Assembly (NCBI GenBank): GCA_003255065.1
Contig: QAOA01004777.1
Location: 118,746-182,745 of the forward strand
Length of the DNA: 64,000 nucleotides
Origin: Cercis canadensis
Lineage: Eukaryota > Streptophyta > Magnoliopsida > Fabales > Fabaceae
Direction: 5' to 3'
The position numbers were made by a program, and so were the translations under genes. Positions 51,036 through 62,756 of this stretch are shown piece after piece (within the stretch, counting starts at the first letter, position 1; each line of letters begins with the position of its first letter). The notes beneath the pieces are model-generated. The model was not told the DNA's origin. It saw only the letters and a list, made by a program, of their open reading frames with translations, and did not search any database.

Positions 51036-52948
51036 GATGTCATGAAGGGAGAGAAAACTATCGAGCTTTAGGGTTACCCAAAAATTTCCCTTTGCTCCTT
51101 TGATTCCAATTCAAGTTTCTAGATTGGTAATCCCCACTTCATGGAACCAGTTTTGTAGTGATTTGGAGTGGAAAAACCCTAACAAATTGAATCCGAAGCT
51201 ATCGCATAACATTGTGGGAGGTTGGGCTCTTGATTTTCATTGTTGAGGTTAATGTTTTCTAAAAATTGTTGCTTATTTTTTTTATTTGTGATAAATCATT
51301 TATTTTGAGACACTTGTTATGGTGGTCTTGCATACGATGTGGGTCCCTGATTTTATTTTTGTTGAGATAGTTGATAGATGGTGGTCCTGGATGAGTTAAA
51401 TTTTTTTCATTTTTGTTCTGTTCTATTTTGTCCTTATTATGTTTACTACATGTTTGTGCTATTTTTGGACGTAATGGTGGTCCCTGATGCACTGTAGTGT
51501 GTTGTCTCATTGATGGTAGTATTAAGAGTTTGTCTAAATTTAAAGTTGGTAGGTCATAGAATGCCTGTTGATATTAGGACCCTATTGACCCATTCACAGT
51601 TGCCTTTTGTTTTCAAAATGTTTATTCAGTTATTGATATTGATCTAAACGTCAAATTGGTCATATATATTGGTTTAGGTTCTGTTAAAACTCGATGGCTG
51701 CATAAATATTATTTATGGAATTATGTGATGTAGTATCAGTGAGTATACTCTTCCTGCATAATGTACTTGATGACATTGGCTATAATTTCATGAAAATTTT
51801 AATAGTTTACTCTTAATTACTTTTTAAAAGATCATGAGTGCATGGCTTCCTTCTTTATTATCTATTGTTTGGCTTTGATTGTATGATTTTCATTGTGTTT
51901 ATATGGACAACATCTAATTTTATATCTTTTTAGTTGTATAACTTGCTAGTTTGAGGGAATTAAGATATATCAGGATTGGAATCAAAATGGAGATTTTCAA
52001 GGAATTATTTTCTTTAAAAGATGTAGACACAGAACAAGGTCCATGATTTAGAGTAAGAATTGAAATAGTTTATTTAGTTCTACCAATTTGTATATATCAT
52101 TGCATCTTTCTTTTATGTTATCTATTGATCAATTTTGGAATTTATTGATATTTTTCAATTGTGTATGAGTTGATAGAATTAAGTTTCAATCTTTTATATG
52201 GTAAACTTGTTGGTTTAAGGGTATGATGAGACAAAAAATACTGTTAGCAATCCATGTAAGCAAATTATAGGTTTTTCTCTTGGATTTAGACTTAGAACAA
52301 GGCTTGCGATCTGAAATTAACAAACTGGTTGATACCATATATATGTGTAGCATAAACCATGTACATCATGAAATCCATTACTTGGGTTGGCTGAGTCAAG
52401 CACTTATGTAAAACTACTACTTTTAATTTAGAAATAGTGCTTGAGATGCATGGAGTTTTTTTTAGTGGGTGTGCTGTCAATTAGAAAGTTCTAATCAAAT
52501 TTGAATTATTGTTGTACTATTCTTATGTAGATGACTTTCATTATAAATTTTTGTATAGAAAGTGATGGCATCAGAGAAACAAACACATAAGGCAGTTATT
52601 ATATAATCTTTGAGATGATTAGTAGTATATTTTAAGCAGAATTGACTGAATAATTTTGCTATTCTAGCTGGAGGCAAAATACTTTCTAGTTCCAATTATG
52701 TCTTTATTGTTTTATGTATTTTCTATCTTATGAATGGGTGATGTCAATAGTGTTGGCATGAAAAATTTAATAGATATCTATGTATTTCAGTTGTTGATTT
52801 TTTTAGATCATCAAATGCATGTTCCATAGGTACACATAAGGTGTAAACTTTTGATTTAGAATCTTGGTAAGAACTTCTTAGTCATGCTTATTAGTCCTTA
52901 ATTTCGTAATTAATTTTTTTTTTTTTGTATTTTTTATCTGAGAACATA

Positions 52949-55530
52949 ATGACGTTTGTCCCATTTAGTGTGTGTCTTCATCATAGAGGTTGTTTTAAGA
53001 GTCCTCATATGACTTATGTTAGGGGGAGTGTAAACCAATGAGACCACTGTGATTCGGACAAGTTTTTATTATCCGTATTGTGGGACTTCATTAAAGAATT
53101 AGGGTATATAAGTTACAGTGACTTGTGGTATCAAATTCTTGGGCTTGACTTTAATGTTGGTCTAAGGATTTTAAGAAAGGATATATATACAGTAGATATG
53201 GTAGCAAATATTACTAGTATTGAAGTGATTAATGTATATGTTGAGCATAAGTTGCTGAGACAGAATTAGTGCCTATAATTGAGGATAATAGGCACACCGA
53301 TGAAGAACAAAAACATGCAGATGAAGAAAATATACAATATGATTTTGATGAAGACTCATAGTATGATGAAGATAGTGATGATCAAACATATGCTGTTAAT
53401 GGAACTAGCTCAAATGACTGTGATGATGACTTATTTGAAAGGTACACAAAGTGGAAGTCATGCAATGAAGAGAAAAAATTGGGGATTAATGCTGTTGATG
53501 ATGAAGTAGAAGATGGGCTACAAGGTAATCCATTTGAAAATGAAGATAAGTATGAGAGTGAATAATTGATGAGCTATGTAGAATATAATGAAGGAAATAA
53601 TCATAAAAAAATATGAAATGACTTGAGTTTAATGGAAATGTGTCATATAGGAGCGTCACATTTGAAGTTGAGAAGATGTTTAAAAACATGACAAGCTTGA
53701 AGCAAGCAGTGAGAGACTCTACAATGCATGAAGGAAGGCAAATAAAATTTATGAAGATTAATACAATTAATTAGGTGTAGGGTCAAATGTAAAAATGTTT
53801 GTCCATGGGAGATCTTATGCTCATGGGCCAAGGATATTTAATTTTTTCAAGTGAAGACTTTCAATCCAAATTATAACTGATCCAAGTCATTGAAGATTCC
53901 ACAAGCTAATTTTAAATGGCTAGCTGACAAATTAATTGATTTTCTCTGAATAGTTTCATGTCCAATAGGATATGATGTTATCAATCACATTAGGAACAAG
54001 TATGCCATGAACATGGCTGTACCCAAGGAGTATAGATCATGGATGAGGGTAAGACATATCATGAAAGGAAGTGAATGAGAGCAATATAGTTGGTTGTGGG
54101 ATTATTGTCAAGAGTTAAAAAATTCTAATAAGAAGAACACTATTCTGTAATTTGTTAACAGGTCACAATCCTATTTAATATCTATCTTTGATAGAATTTA
54201 CATTTGTTTCGATGCTTATAAGTAAGGATTCTTAGTTGGTTGTAAGCCAATGATTGAAGTCAATGAGACATTTCTGAAAGGGTATTATGGGAGTGTTCTA
54301 CTAGCTGCTGTTGCACAAGATGGTAACAACGAGTTCTTTCCAATTGCAATAGCAGTAGTTGACAGGGAGACAAAGGAAACATGAACTTGGTTTCTTACAT
54401 TGTTGCTTTTGGATATTGGAACAGATCGTAGATGAACATTCATAAGTGACAGATAAAAAGTAATAAATTTGATATTGATTGTGCTCATGATTTTTTGTTT
54501 TTGTTTTAATGGTATATGGGTTATCTATTGATTAATTTATGTATATGTGCAGGACTTAGTTCCTACATTTAAGACTATATTGCTTGAGGTAGAATACAAG
54601 TATTGTGTGAGACATATCTACACCAACTTTGTCAAAAACTTTAAAGGAAAATAGTATAAAGATATGATGTGAACATGTGCAATATCTACAACCATGAATA
54701 TGTTTAATGATAATATGCAAAAGTTAAAGAATTTCAATTTATATGCTTGAAATTATCTAAACAAGATTAATCCAAAAAAGTGGATTAGAGCTGGATTTAA
54801 TACTTATTCAAATAGCCAAATTTTTACCAATAATATGTGTGAGCAATTTAAAAGCAAACTTATTCTGGCAAGGGGTAAGCTTATAGTGTCAATGTTGGAA
54901 GACATTAGGCTTTATATTATGGACAAAATGACTGATAACAAAAAGAAGGTGGGTAGATTCAAATATCAAATTTGTCCTAAGCCCAAACGCTTAATTTCAA
55001 TACTCATGTGGGATAGTAGGTAGTGGTTACCTCATTAGATATGAGACCCAGCTGAAGTTCAATTTGAGATCTTAGTTGATTCACATACTAGATATGTGGT
55101 GAATATTAAAGAAGGGACATGTAGCTAGCTGTAGAGTGTGGGACCTATGTGGTATTCCCTATGTGTATGCAATTTGTGTTATTTCTTGGCATCATGAATA
55201 TGTTGACACATTTGTGTATCCATACTTAAGGATTGATGCATTTAGGGCTGTGTATACACCATTCATAGATGCTGCAAATGGGAGAAATCTATAGCCAGTT
55301 ACAAGACTTGATCCAGTTTAGCCACCACCATTAAAAAGACCATCTGCTAGGCTTAAAGCTTAGAGGAAGAAGGATCTTGTAAAGAAGGAAGAAAAACAAC
55401 AAGCACAAAAATAAGAATAACCTCAAAATTCATACAAGATGAAGAAAAGATTGATGTATACATGCTCTAAATGTGGTAGAGATATACATAATAAAAGGAA
55501 TTGCAAGGGGCCTTATACTGAAATTTTTAT
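52949..55530 (+). pseudogene. MuDR-type MULE transposase, decayed
   Basis: Pieces of a plant MULE transposase in order: the N-terminal PB1-like region (LWDFIKELGYISYSDLWYQI and DMVANITSIEVINVYVEH, 53,070-53,270); a highly charged, low-complexity stretch; the catalytic MULE domain around 54,230-54,400 (VNETFLKGYYGSVLLAAVAQ, FFPIAIAVVDRETKET); the following YCVRHIYTNF region (54,600); a SWIM-type region with CGIPYVYAICVISWH (55,150); and a C-terminal knuckle CSKCGRDIHNKRNC (55,460-55,505, CX2CX4HX4C). Many in-frame stops and frame changes occur, for example TAA after FDAYK near 54,224 and TGA after RETKET near 54,382, so no functional enzyme can be made. Introns may account for some gaps, such as 54,450-54,550. 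Confidence 0.85.
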
Positions 55531-56514
55531 GCCAAACATGTTTTCATTGTTTTCATTTTCTAGAAACAGTTTTCATTTTTGCAAACTAAACATGTTTCCT
55601 AAAATTTAGAAACTAAAAATGGAAATAAGGAAACATTTCCTAAAGCAAACAGCTCCTAATAAAGCAAAGATAGATCTATTTTAATTTCATACCTTAATAT
55701 ATATGTTTTTAGTTCTCTACATTCAACATATATTTTATCATGTATAATTAGACTTCAAGTACATCTAAAACACAAGAAAAAGTATAGAGTTGATGAGAAT
55801 CCGAATGTTGCAGTAGGGAGGCAACTTGGTGAAGGTTCTTTTGCTAGTACAGTGGACAGTAGCCAACTAGTGAGGTCTTCTAGGGCTTATCTGCCAAGCT
55901 CTTTGTTTCTTTTCATGTCACTAACCTCATAATTTTTTTGCTTTGGTGCAAACCCATATGCAACTCATTACAAAGCAAACATTTTAGGTAACAAGTGAAA
56001 TGGTGAAAAAAGCATTTGGACCCTATGTCCATGGATCCCAAAAGTATATACAAAGCAACATCACACTTGGATATGGACCTACTAATACAAGAAATGGGCA
56101 TAGTGCAAATGGGACTGGGCTAATAGCATGAAGGACTCGGGCTGGTGCAAATAATTCCTACAAAGATTGATTCTGATGCAAATCTTGACATTTATTGAAT
56201 TTTTTTACATTTTGGAGTTTTTAGCTTTTGATAATTTTTGGGATGTTTTGTATTATTGAATTAATATTTTATTGTATTATGGAATGAATATTTTGATTTT
56301 TAGATGTCAACTGCATTATTATGTAATACAACTTTTGTAGTAGTAAATAAAAAGGAATGTTCTCATTAAGCTCATTTTGTCTACTATTTCAATCTTTTTT
56401 TTATGTGCTAAAAATTATTTTAGTGGTTGGGTATCAATTCATGCAACATCTAGGTTGAAAATGTTTGATATTATTCCATAGTTAAATGTGATTGTTTGGA
56501 CTTGTTTATTTATT

Positions 56515-56762
56515 AGGTATGTAAATAATGATAAGCTTTCAGTAGCTTTAAAGATGTCCTAGGACATAGAGCATTTGAGAGTATAGCCAAATGAAATCAC
56601 TATGGTGACTGATTTAATTGCCTGTGCCAATAATAGAGATATAGATACTGGGCGATGAGTCCATGATTAAATGTGTTGTAAGGGTAGTAGCTTGAGGATT
56701 GCGAGAGACATGTTCAACAAAATACCTCAAATAAATGTTGTCACTTAGAATTGCATACAACA
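56515..56762 (+). pseudogene. Captured PPR gene fragment inside the MULE
   Basis: Degenerate but clear PLS-type pentatricopeptide pattern: ALKM..DIEHLRV.PNEITMV, LIACANNRDIDTGR.VHD, then SSLRIARDMFNKIPQINVVT. It has stops (for example after LKMS and after NVVT) and no start. PPR proteins are nuclear-encoded organellar RNA-binding proteins and are not normal MULE cargo, so this looks like a host gene piece captured Pack-MULE style. It could also be an independent insertion into the element. Confidence 0.75.
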
Positions 56763-56991
56763 AAATAGCAAAATACCAATAAAGTCCATAAAATTTTGTA
56801 TTAAAAAATCACATTCACCATTAACTTCAAATGAGAGAAAGGAATGAACACAACCATAAATAATAACCACTTTTCACCATTAAGAATTTTTCAACATCAA
56901 TATTTGAAATAGGATACATCATTAATATTGAAGAACCATAACTAAATAGTACAAATTTCTAAAACTAAATCACATGAAAACCAAATACAAT

Positions 56992-57441
56992 CTAAGTCAA
57001 AACAAGCATTTCCCCTAACACCCTAACCCAATATTTCTCTTTTTCTATTGTCTTATCATGTTCAATGGCAATTAACTTCATTTTTTTTTTCATATCATTC
57101 TTTACCTTCAACTTAAACTCCATCAAAGTTGCTACTTTGTCCTTAAGACCCTCGAAGCATTCCACTATACACCCAAACTCTTCCATGGCAAAAACATTGA
57201 CACCCTTTGATGATTGGCACCCATATGCCCATTCAAAAGATTTGCACATCAAATTAGCCATATTGTATAATGGGCACTTCAGAAATGGCTTACCCATATT
57301 AGCTCCTATGTTCAATTTCAACAAAACACAAGGGAGGCCATGCTCGCATAACTTTTCACTCCTAGCAGCATTTGAAGATGAAGAGTAACTAAAAAATGAA
57401 TATGTAACACCATATATTCTTCTATTTCTTTCAAAATGCAA
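56992..57441 (-). CDS. GRF-type zinc-finger protein carried by the MULE
   Basis: Open 149-codon frame. Residues about 31-75 form a GRF-type zinc finger: CEHGLPC, then GKPFLKCPLYN, then CKSFEWAYG, against the family pattern CxCG...GRRFxxCP...CxFFxW. Histidine stands where the second cysteine usually is, and GKPF replaces GRRF. A charged, probably coiled-coil tail follows (KLKVKNDMKKKMKLIAIEHD). Similar small GRF proteins are common in plant genomes, often near MULEs. The first ~20 residues are less certain: TTTTTTAG just before the SYSSSSNAARS block could be a splice acceptor, so the true N-terminus may be another exon. It is the only open coding frame left in the element and is transcribed against the transposase. 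Confidence 0.65.
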   Translation of the reverse strand: MHFERNRRIYGVTYSFFSYSSSSNAARSEKLCEHGLPCVLLKLNIGANMGKPFLKCPLYNMANLMCKSFEWAYGCQSSKGVNVFAMEEFGCIVECFEGLKDKVATLMEFKLKVKNDMKKKMKLIAIEHDKTIEKEKYWVRVLGEMLVLT

Positions 57442-57599
57442 AGCTTAAAGATGTGGATTGAAGCTTCAGAATACCAAGCTTAAGAAACCCTCATTCAACT
57501 GTCTCTTTCAAATGGTGCTCAACGGAATGTAGGAGATGATGGTTTTCTTTTTTTAAAATGCAAAACGATGTCGTTTTGACCCAGTCAGCAATTAAGAAT

Positions 57600-57821
57600 C
57601 CACATAGGCTTGGGACGTGGCATTTAACAGTGTTGTATCACTCTTTAACGGCTACATAAGCATTTTTGTCAGTGAAGTTAGCAAAAATTAGACAGAGAGA
57701 TGTGATTGAAGCGAAACTCTTAAGTGAGGGATTAAATTGAGAAGACATTGTACTGAGAGACCATTTTGAGAATGCCCAAATTAGTGAGAGACAAAAATGG
57801 AGTTTTAGTCCCTTTAAAAGG
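57600..57821 (-). repeat. MULE right terminal inverted repeat
   Basis: Mirror of the left end: GTCAGTGAAGTTAGCAAAA, GTGAGGGATTAAATTGAGAA, CCATTTTGAGAATG and GGAGTTTTAGTCCCTTTAAA. Confidence 0.85.
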
Positions 57822-58399
57822 AAGTCAAAACATTTCGGTACAATATAGGATAATCTATAAATTAGTAAACACTACACATCCTAGCTTTAATATGGAACCC
57901 AAAGATGTAGAAATTTTGGAAAGTGAAACCCCACATGCTAAAAGGTTGATACCAAGAACCCAACCTTGGAAAGAACTACAAATTCCTAATAAATGGCTAA
58001 TAGAGCATAAACCTTCTAGTCCTAGACCAAGAGAAGATTTAGACATATCTTATTCGAGAGATGGAGAAATAATGGTAATAAATCCAAAAGCCAAAATGAA
58101 AGAAATTGAAAAGGAAGAGGATTCATAGATAATAGGACATCAAAAAGTAAGATTACCAATAAAAGAAAAATTAAATCTGGCCATGCAAAGACAAGAAAAT
58201 CCAAGTGTAACATCTGTGTATGAGTGTGATGAATTTAATACCATGAGAATATATGAGCCTTTAAAATTTGTAAAAGCATCAAATAACAGCTCCTATATTA
58301 GTGTGAAGTTTGATTTAAATGGTTATCACTCTTATATTTGATGGTCATAAGAGTGAAGGCTTGAATGGTCATAAATTATAAAGCCTTAAATTAAGCAAT

Positions 58400-59480
58400 T
58401 AAATTTGATGGATATTATCTTCCAAATAAAGAAGTTTTGTTAAATAGTATTCAAGGATCTAATATTTTTAGTAAATTTGATTGTAAATCTGGTTATTGGC
58501 AAATTAAAATGAAAGAACTATCTATATCATTAACCGCTTTTAGTGCTCCTCAAGGACATTATGAATAAAAAGTTATGTCTTTTGGGTTAAGTGTAGCTCT
58601 ACAAATATTTCAAAGAAGAATGTATAATATATTTCGAGATCTTAGAGAATTTTGTGTAGTATATGTGGACGATATTTTACTTTTTAGTAAAAATCGGAAT
58701 GAACACAGACAACATTTAATGTAGGTTGTTGAAAAATTTAAATAACATGGCATTATTTTATCTGAGAAAAAGATGGTATTAGAAAAATAGTAAGATTGAG
58801 TTCTTAGGATTAACTTTAGAACAAGGAAAGGTGGAAATGCAACCTCATGTACTAGAAAAGATACATCAATTTCCTGAAAAATTAGAAGATAAAAAGTAGC
58901 CACAAAATTTTTTAGGAATGTTAACATATGGAGAAAAATTCATAAAAAAAATTAGTTGAGTTAATAAATTCATTACAAGAAAAACTCAAGAAAAAAAAAG
59001 AATGAAACTGGATCGGAGATGATAGTCAGTATATACAAAAGGTAAAACAAGAAGTAAATGATCTTCCAAGGTTAAAAATGCCTAATGAAGAAGATTTCAT
59101 GATATTAGAAACTGATGCTTTTGATAACTATTGGAGTGCTATATTTAAGGCAAGAAATAAGCAAACTGGTGAAGAAGAGTTAAGCGCTTATGCGAGTGGT
59201 ACTTTTAAACTAGCTGAAAAGAATTATCACAGTAATGGGAAAGAGTTATTAGCTGTTAAAAGAGGAATAGAAGAGTTTGAAATATTTTTATCTCCTTGAG
59301 AATTCCTTGTAAGGATGGATAACAAAAATTTTGTAGCTTTTATTAAGAATAATCTTGATAAGTGCATGTAGCAAAGAAGATTGATTAGATGGCAACAATG
59401 GTTTCGGCAATTCAAATTCAAGGTAGAACACATAAAAAGTGAGAAAAATTAGTTGCCTAATGCTTTAACAAGAGAACTTG
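58400..59480 (+). pseudogene. Pararetrovirus reverse transcriptase and RNase H remnant
   Basis: The RT part shows the fingers/palm pattern with SKFDCKSGYWQIKM and the catalytic YVDDILLFSK motif. The RNase H part shows ETDAF, ELSAYASGTF and NYHSNGKELLAV. The order and the YVDD motif fit Caulimoviridae. No integrase follows, which argues against an LTR retrotransposon. A fossil with several breaks. Confidence 0.85.
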
Positions 59481-59639
59481 TTTATACTTTACAAGAAATA
59501 GATCCTTCAAGTTTGAAAAGAAGCCAAATAATAGGATTAAAACAAATGGTTGAGGAATCTCTCAACCAAGAAGCAAAAAGGATTATAATGGCACTTATGG
59601 ATGGAATCGAATCAAGATGTTAAAAGGTTCCGATTGAAA

Positions 59640-60870
59640 AAACTTATCAGGTGATGGAAAAATTCTCTATACATAGTGATTCCTCAATATGGGGAAAAAT
59701 AAACAAGTTGCTAAAAGTCTTGGAGGACTTGATTCTATCCAAAGAACTTGAAGCAAATAGGGATGATGAAACACTAGTCTTAAGGATAAAATTAGTTGAA
59801 GAAAGCATAAACCACTTGGCTGAACATGTAGATTTGTGGATAGTTTCCACTGCAAAATCTCAAATTGAAAACTTATCAAAAAAAATTATCTTTAAAGATA
59901 AAATGAAGGTTTCTTATGTTACTGGTTATTATATGCCTTTATTAACCCCCCGATAAGGTGTGGTTCTCATATCAACAGGAAGCTGTTCTTAAAAACATGC
60001 ATAAATTCATGCCATCGGACACTCAAGAAAAAATTCTAACTACAAAGCCAATGCCTATGCAAGAATGGCTCCGAGCTTATGAAGTCTTAAATACAGATCA
60101 AAGCCAAGATCAACCTGGAATGTATTGTTTATTTGAAGATGGAAATAATTGGTGGATAATAGATGGTGATTGCTCTCCATATCAAGCTACCTGGTTGTTT
60201 GAACAATGGCTATTTCGAAAAATTTCCTTCACTGGATTTGAAATGGATAGATTATTCAATTTCTTCCCTCAAATTATTAAAGATGCTTTAAAATGGGAGA
60301 CACCATTGCTATTGGCAAAAGTTCACTATGATAATTTTCAGTGTCCCTCCAGAATGGGGAAAAGAAACTAAGTTCTTTCTAAGCTCTCACATTGTGCGAT
60401 TGCAAAAGAATGAGGGGCCTGGAAGTTTATTTTGTCAAAAAGAGGTAAGAGACCTTAGTGGAAGAATTATTGCATTGTTAAAAGCTCGTGAACTAGTAAA
60501 TCACTATTTTGTTCTCTTGCAAAAAAGATTGGAAGACTTTCTCAGCAACAAAAAGTATAATTTTTCAAAGAAAAATGAGAAGAGAATTATGGATAAATCA
60601 CCAAAAAAGCTAGATATGTAAAAAAAGAATAGCCAACTTAACAGTAGAAATGACTAAGGAATGCCACGAAGCCTTGAAAGACTTCTTTAGAGCATGGACT
60701 GAGGTGACACATGGTAGTACTTTCATGAATGATGAAACAGATGATGATATGCATGATAATGAAGAAACACTTGGAAACGTGCATGACAATGAAGAAACAC
60801 TTGGCAACGTGCATAAGAATGATCATGAATGGAACAACCACATATTTGATGTAGATGCATGGGACAACAT
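59640..60870 (+). pseudogene. Pararetrovirus 3' reading-frame remnant
   Basis: Open stretches downstream of RNase H with NNWWIIDGDCSPYQATWLFE and an acidic tail with a short repeat (DNEETLGNVH, twice). The position after the polymerase fits the additional 3' reading frame of some endogenous caulimovirids. Function unknown. A fossil. Confidence 0.6.
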
Positions 60871-60879
60871 GTGAATCAT

Positions 60880-61670
60880 ATGGAAGGCTAAGTTGTCTCA
60901 ATTGCTGCCACCTTTGAAGCAGCTTTATCAAAGTCTGAAGATTTTGAAACAAAACCTTTTGTAATATAGTAGAATCAGGTGAAGGAATAATAGAGTCTCG
61001 TGACTCTTATACAGTAGCTAGCACTCATGTAAAGTGCTGAACCTTATATTTTATTATGCTAGATGTAGAATCCAAAGTTTGGAGTCCACTCTTTTGTCTA
61101 TAAAAGGGAAATGGACTGCGTCTTGAAAGATAGAGAAGAAGAAAGCTAAAAGTGTGTTGAGAGAAGCTATGTTCTAAAAAACTTCCTTTAGTTCAAAGGG
61201 AGTAGAGTCTGTAAGCTTGCTAAAGCTATCATCAATAAAATAATTATTCCTTTGTATCTTTGGTTGCTTTCTTATAGTTTAACTCATAGCCATTATCTCC
61301 AAAAGTCCTCAAACCTAGTAAGAACAGGGTTTTGCGAAGCTTCTTTATATCCTGTCCTATTTCTAATATTGAGAAGAATCAATAGTAAAGATTACAAGAA
61401 GAAGTCGCAGTGTTAAGATGACTGTTAGTCGAGGTAGGAGAGAAGGTCTATAGTTGAAGAATAATAGATGAAGCTTGGTGGACGAACTACCCACATGTAT
61501 GTTTTAATCAATTAAAGAACACTTTCTAAGTTTATTGTAGACTTAAAACTAAAAGGACTTCAATTTTTATAAAAGTTAAAACTTTTGATTTTGTTTGCAA
61601 TTAGTGTGTAAATTTAAATAGGTTTAAATTTAAAATTGTGTAGGTTTAAAATTGGTATCAAAGGCTTGTG
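60880..61670 (+). promoter_or_regulatory. Pararetrovirus intergenic region
   Basis: A TATA box in GTCTATAAAAGGG (61,097-61,109), a leader, an AATAAAATAA signal (about 61,236) and TTGGTATCAAAGG (61,652-61,664), which resembles the tRNA-Met primer site TGGTATCAGAGC. The order is typical of caulimovirid intergenic regions. Confidence 0.6.
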
Positions 61671-62080
61671 TATGCTTTGTTCTAAGGTACTAGAATTTAA
61701 TTCGTTAAAAAAAAAAAGGTCAGGTAACAAACAAAAAAATTGGGTGCACCTTGTTAGTAATTAAATTTGCTATAACACCTTGTTAGCAATTAAATTTGTT
61801 ATAAGGGACCATAAAAAAAAACCACTTGGTTTTCTTTAAAAAATTATTAAAAAATAAAATTAACCCATTTAAGTAAATAGTTGGAAGACTAACCCATTTA
61901 AAAAAATAGTTCCAACACTATCCTATTAAAGGAAATAATTCTACAAAAAGCATTATTAAAGAGAATGATCTGACTAGCACTCATTTCTTAACTTTATGAG
62001 TGAGAACTGTCATCTTGTTATGGGGACTGTTTGCTTATATCAAATTCTTAAAACCATGCATACAACATTCATGAGATTAG
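61671..62080. other. Spacer, nothing coding seen
   Basis: AT-rich. A short direct repeat CACCTTGTTAG(T/C)AATTAAATTTG occurs at about 61,749 and 61,778. No gene recognised. Confidence 0.5.
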
Positions 62081-62756
62081 ATTCCCATGATTTCATTTGA
62101 CGGTCAAATTGTGCCGTTTCCTTCCCTAAACCCCCGAATCGGAAAACACAGTTTTGGGAGTCAAAAAGGAACTTCTCTTGTCAAATTCAATCTGCCAAAC
62201 AAGGGAAAGGATTCCCTTTCTCTTTCAGCATTTCGGAGACCGTCATCTCTATCAAGTAGGCGCAGTTATTGGAGAAGCAAACAAAAGATCAGCTTAAGAT
62301 AGGTAAGTTTCTTTAATCTTTCTTGTAAATACTCCATTTATGTCCAACTTCTCTTTCATCTGATCTTCACGCATAGCTACAGAGTGCTTCTTCGTGCTTG
62401 CAATCTGAAGTGAGAACAAGGGTCTCATTGATATCTAGAAGAAGGTAATACTCTTTTATCTCTGTTCATTTGTTGACCTTATGGATATCTTTATTATTAT
62501 TTTTTGGCTAAGGAAACTATTATGATCTTATAGCTACATATTATCGTCTTGCTTCTTCCTACCAATCTCAAGTTAAAGAGCATTTGACAACAAGAAGTGA
62601 ACTTGTTCTGTTTATATCTGAAGGAGAGGTATGCTCCTTATTAATTTCTTTTCAATTTTTTTTTTCGACTATCTTTTTCCTAGGTTGTTCATTGATACTT
62701 TTGCAACTGCTTACACTTTTCTTCTTGTCTTTCTTTCTTCTGTAGTGGCTAACTTT

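Larger units (their letters stand above)
50823..57821. mobile_element. Mutator-like element (MULE), ~7 kb
   Basis: Bounded by long inverted repeats: CCTTTAAAGGGACTAAAT...TTTGTCTCTCACT-type left end (50,823 to about 51,035) and its complement (about 57,600-57,821) ending AGTCCCTTTAAAAGG, matching over about 210 bases with scattered changes. Inside are a decayed MuDR-type transposase (plus strand), a PPR gene fragment (plus strand) and a GRF zinc-finger frame (minus strand). I cannot define the 9-11 base target duplication with confidence. The transposase is broken by many stops, so the element cannot move by itself. Confidence 0.85.
57822..61670 (+). mobile_element. Endogenous pararetrovirus (Caulimoviridae), broken, incomplete
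   Basis: Plus-strand fossil of a caulimovirid, perhaps Florendovirus-like; the genus is not certain. Parts in order: an unassigned polyprotein piece (57,822-58,320), reverse transcriptase (about 58,400-58,930), RNase H (about 59,080-59,480), a further reading-frame region of unknown function (59,640-60,870), and a non-coding region with promoter and primer-site-like sequences (60,880-61,670). I recognise no capsid or protease part and no clear movement protein. It is broken many times (more than ten), so it is old. Its left limit coincides with the MULE right end. Confidence 0.85.

Noticed and set aside
57065-57388. 107-codon plus-strand frame in the MULE
   Set aside because: It is the antisense shadow of the GRF zinc-finger frame, whose cysteine pattern is on the minus strand.
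58400-59480. RT and RNase H as part of an LTR retrotransposon
   Set aside because: No integrase follows, no LTR pair is seen, and the downstream frame and intergenic region fit a caulimovirid better.
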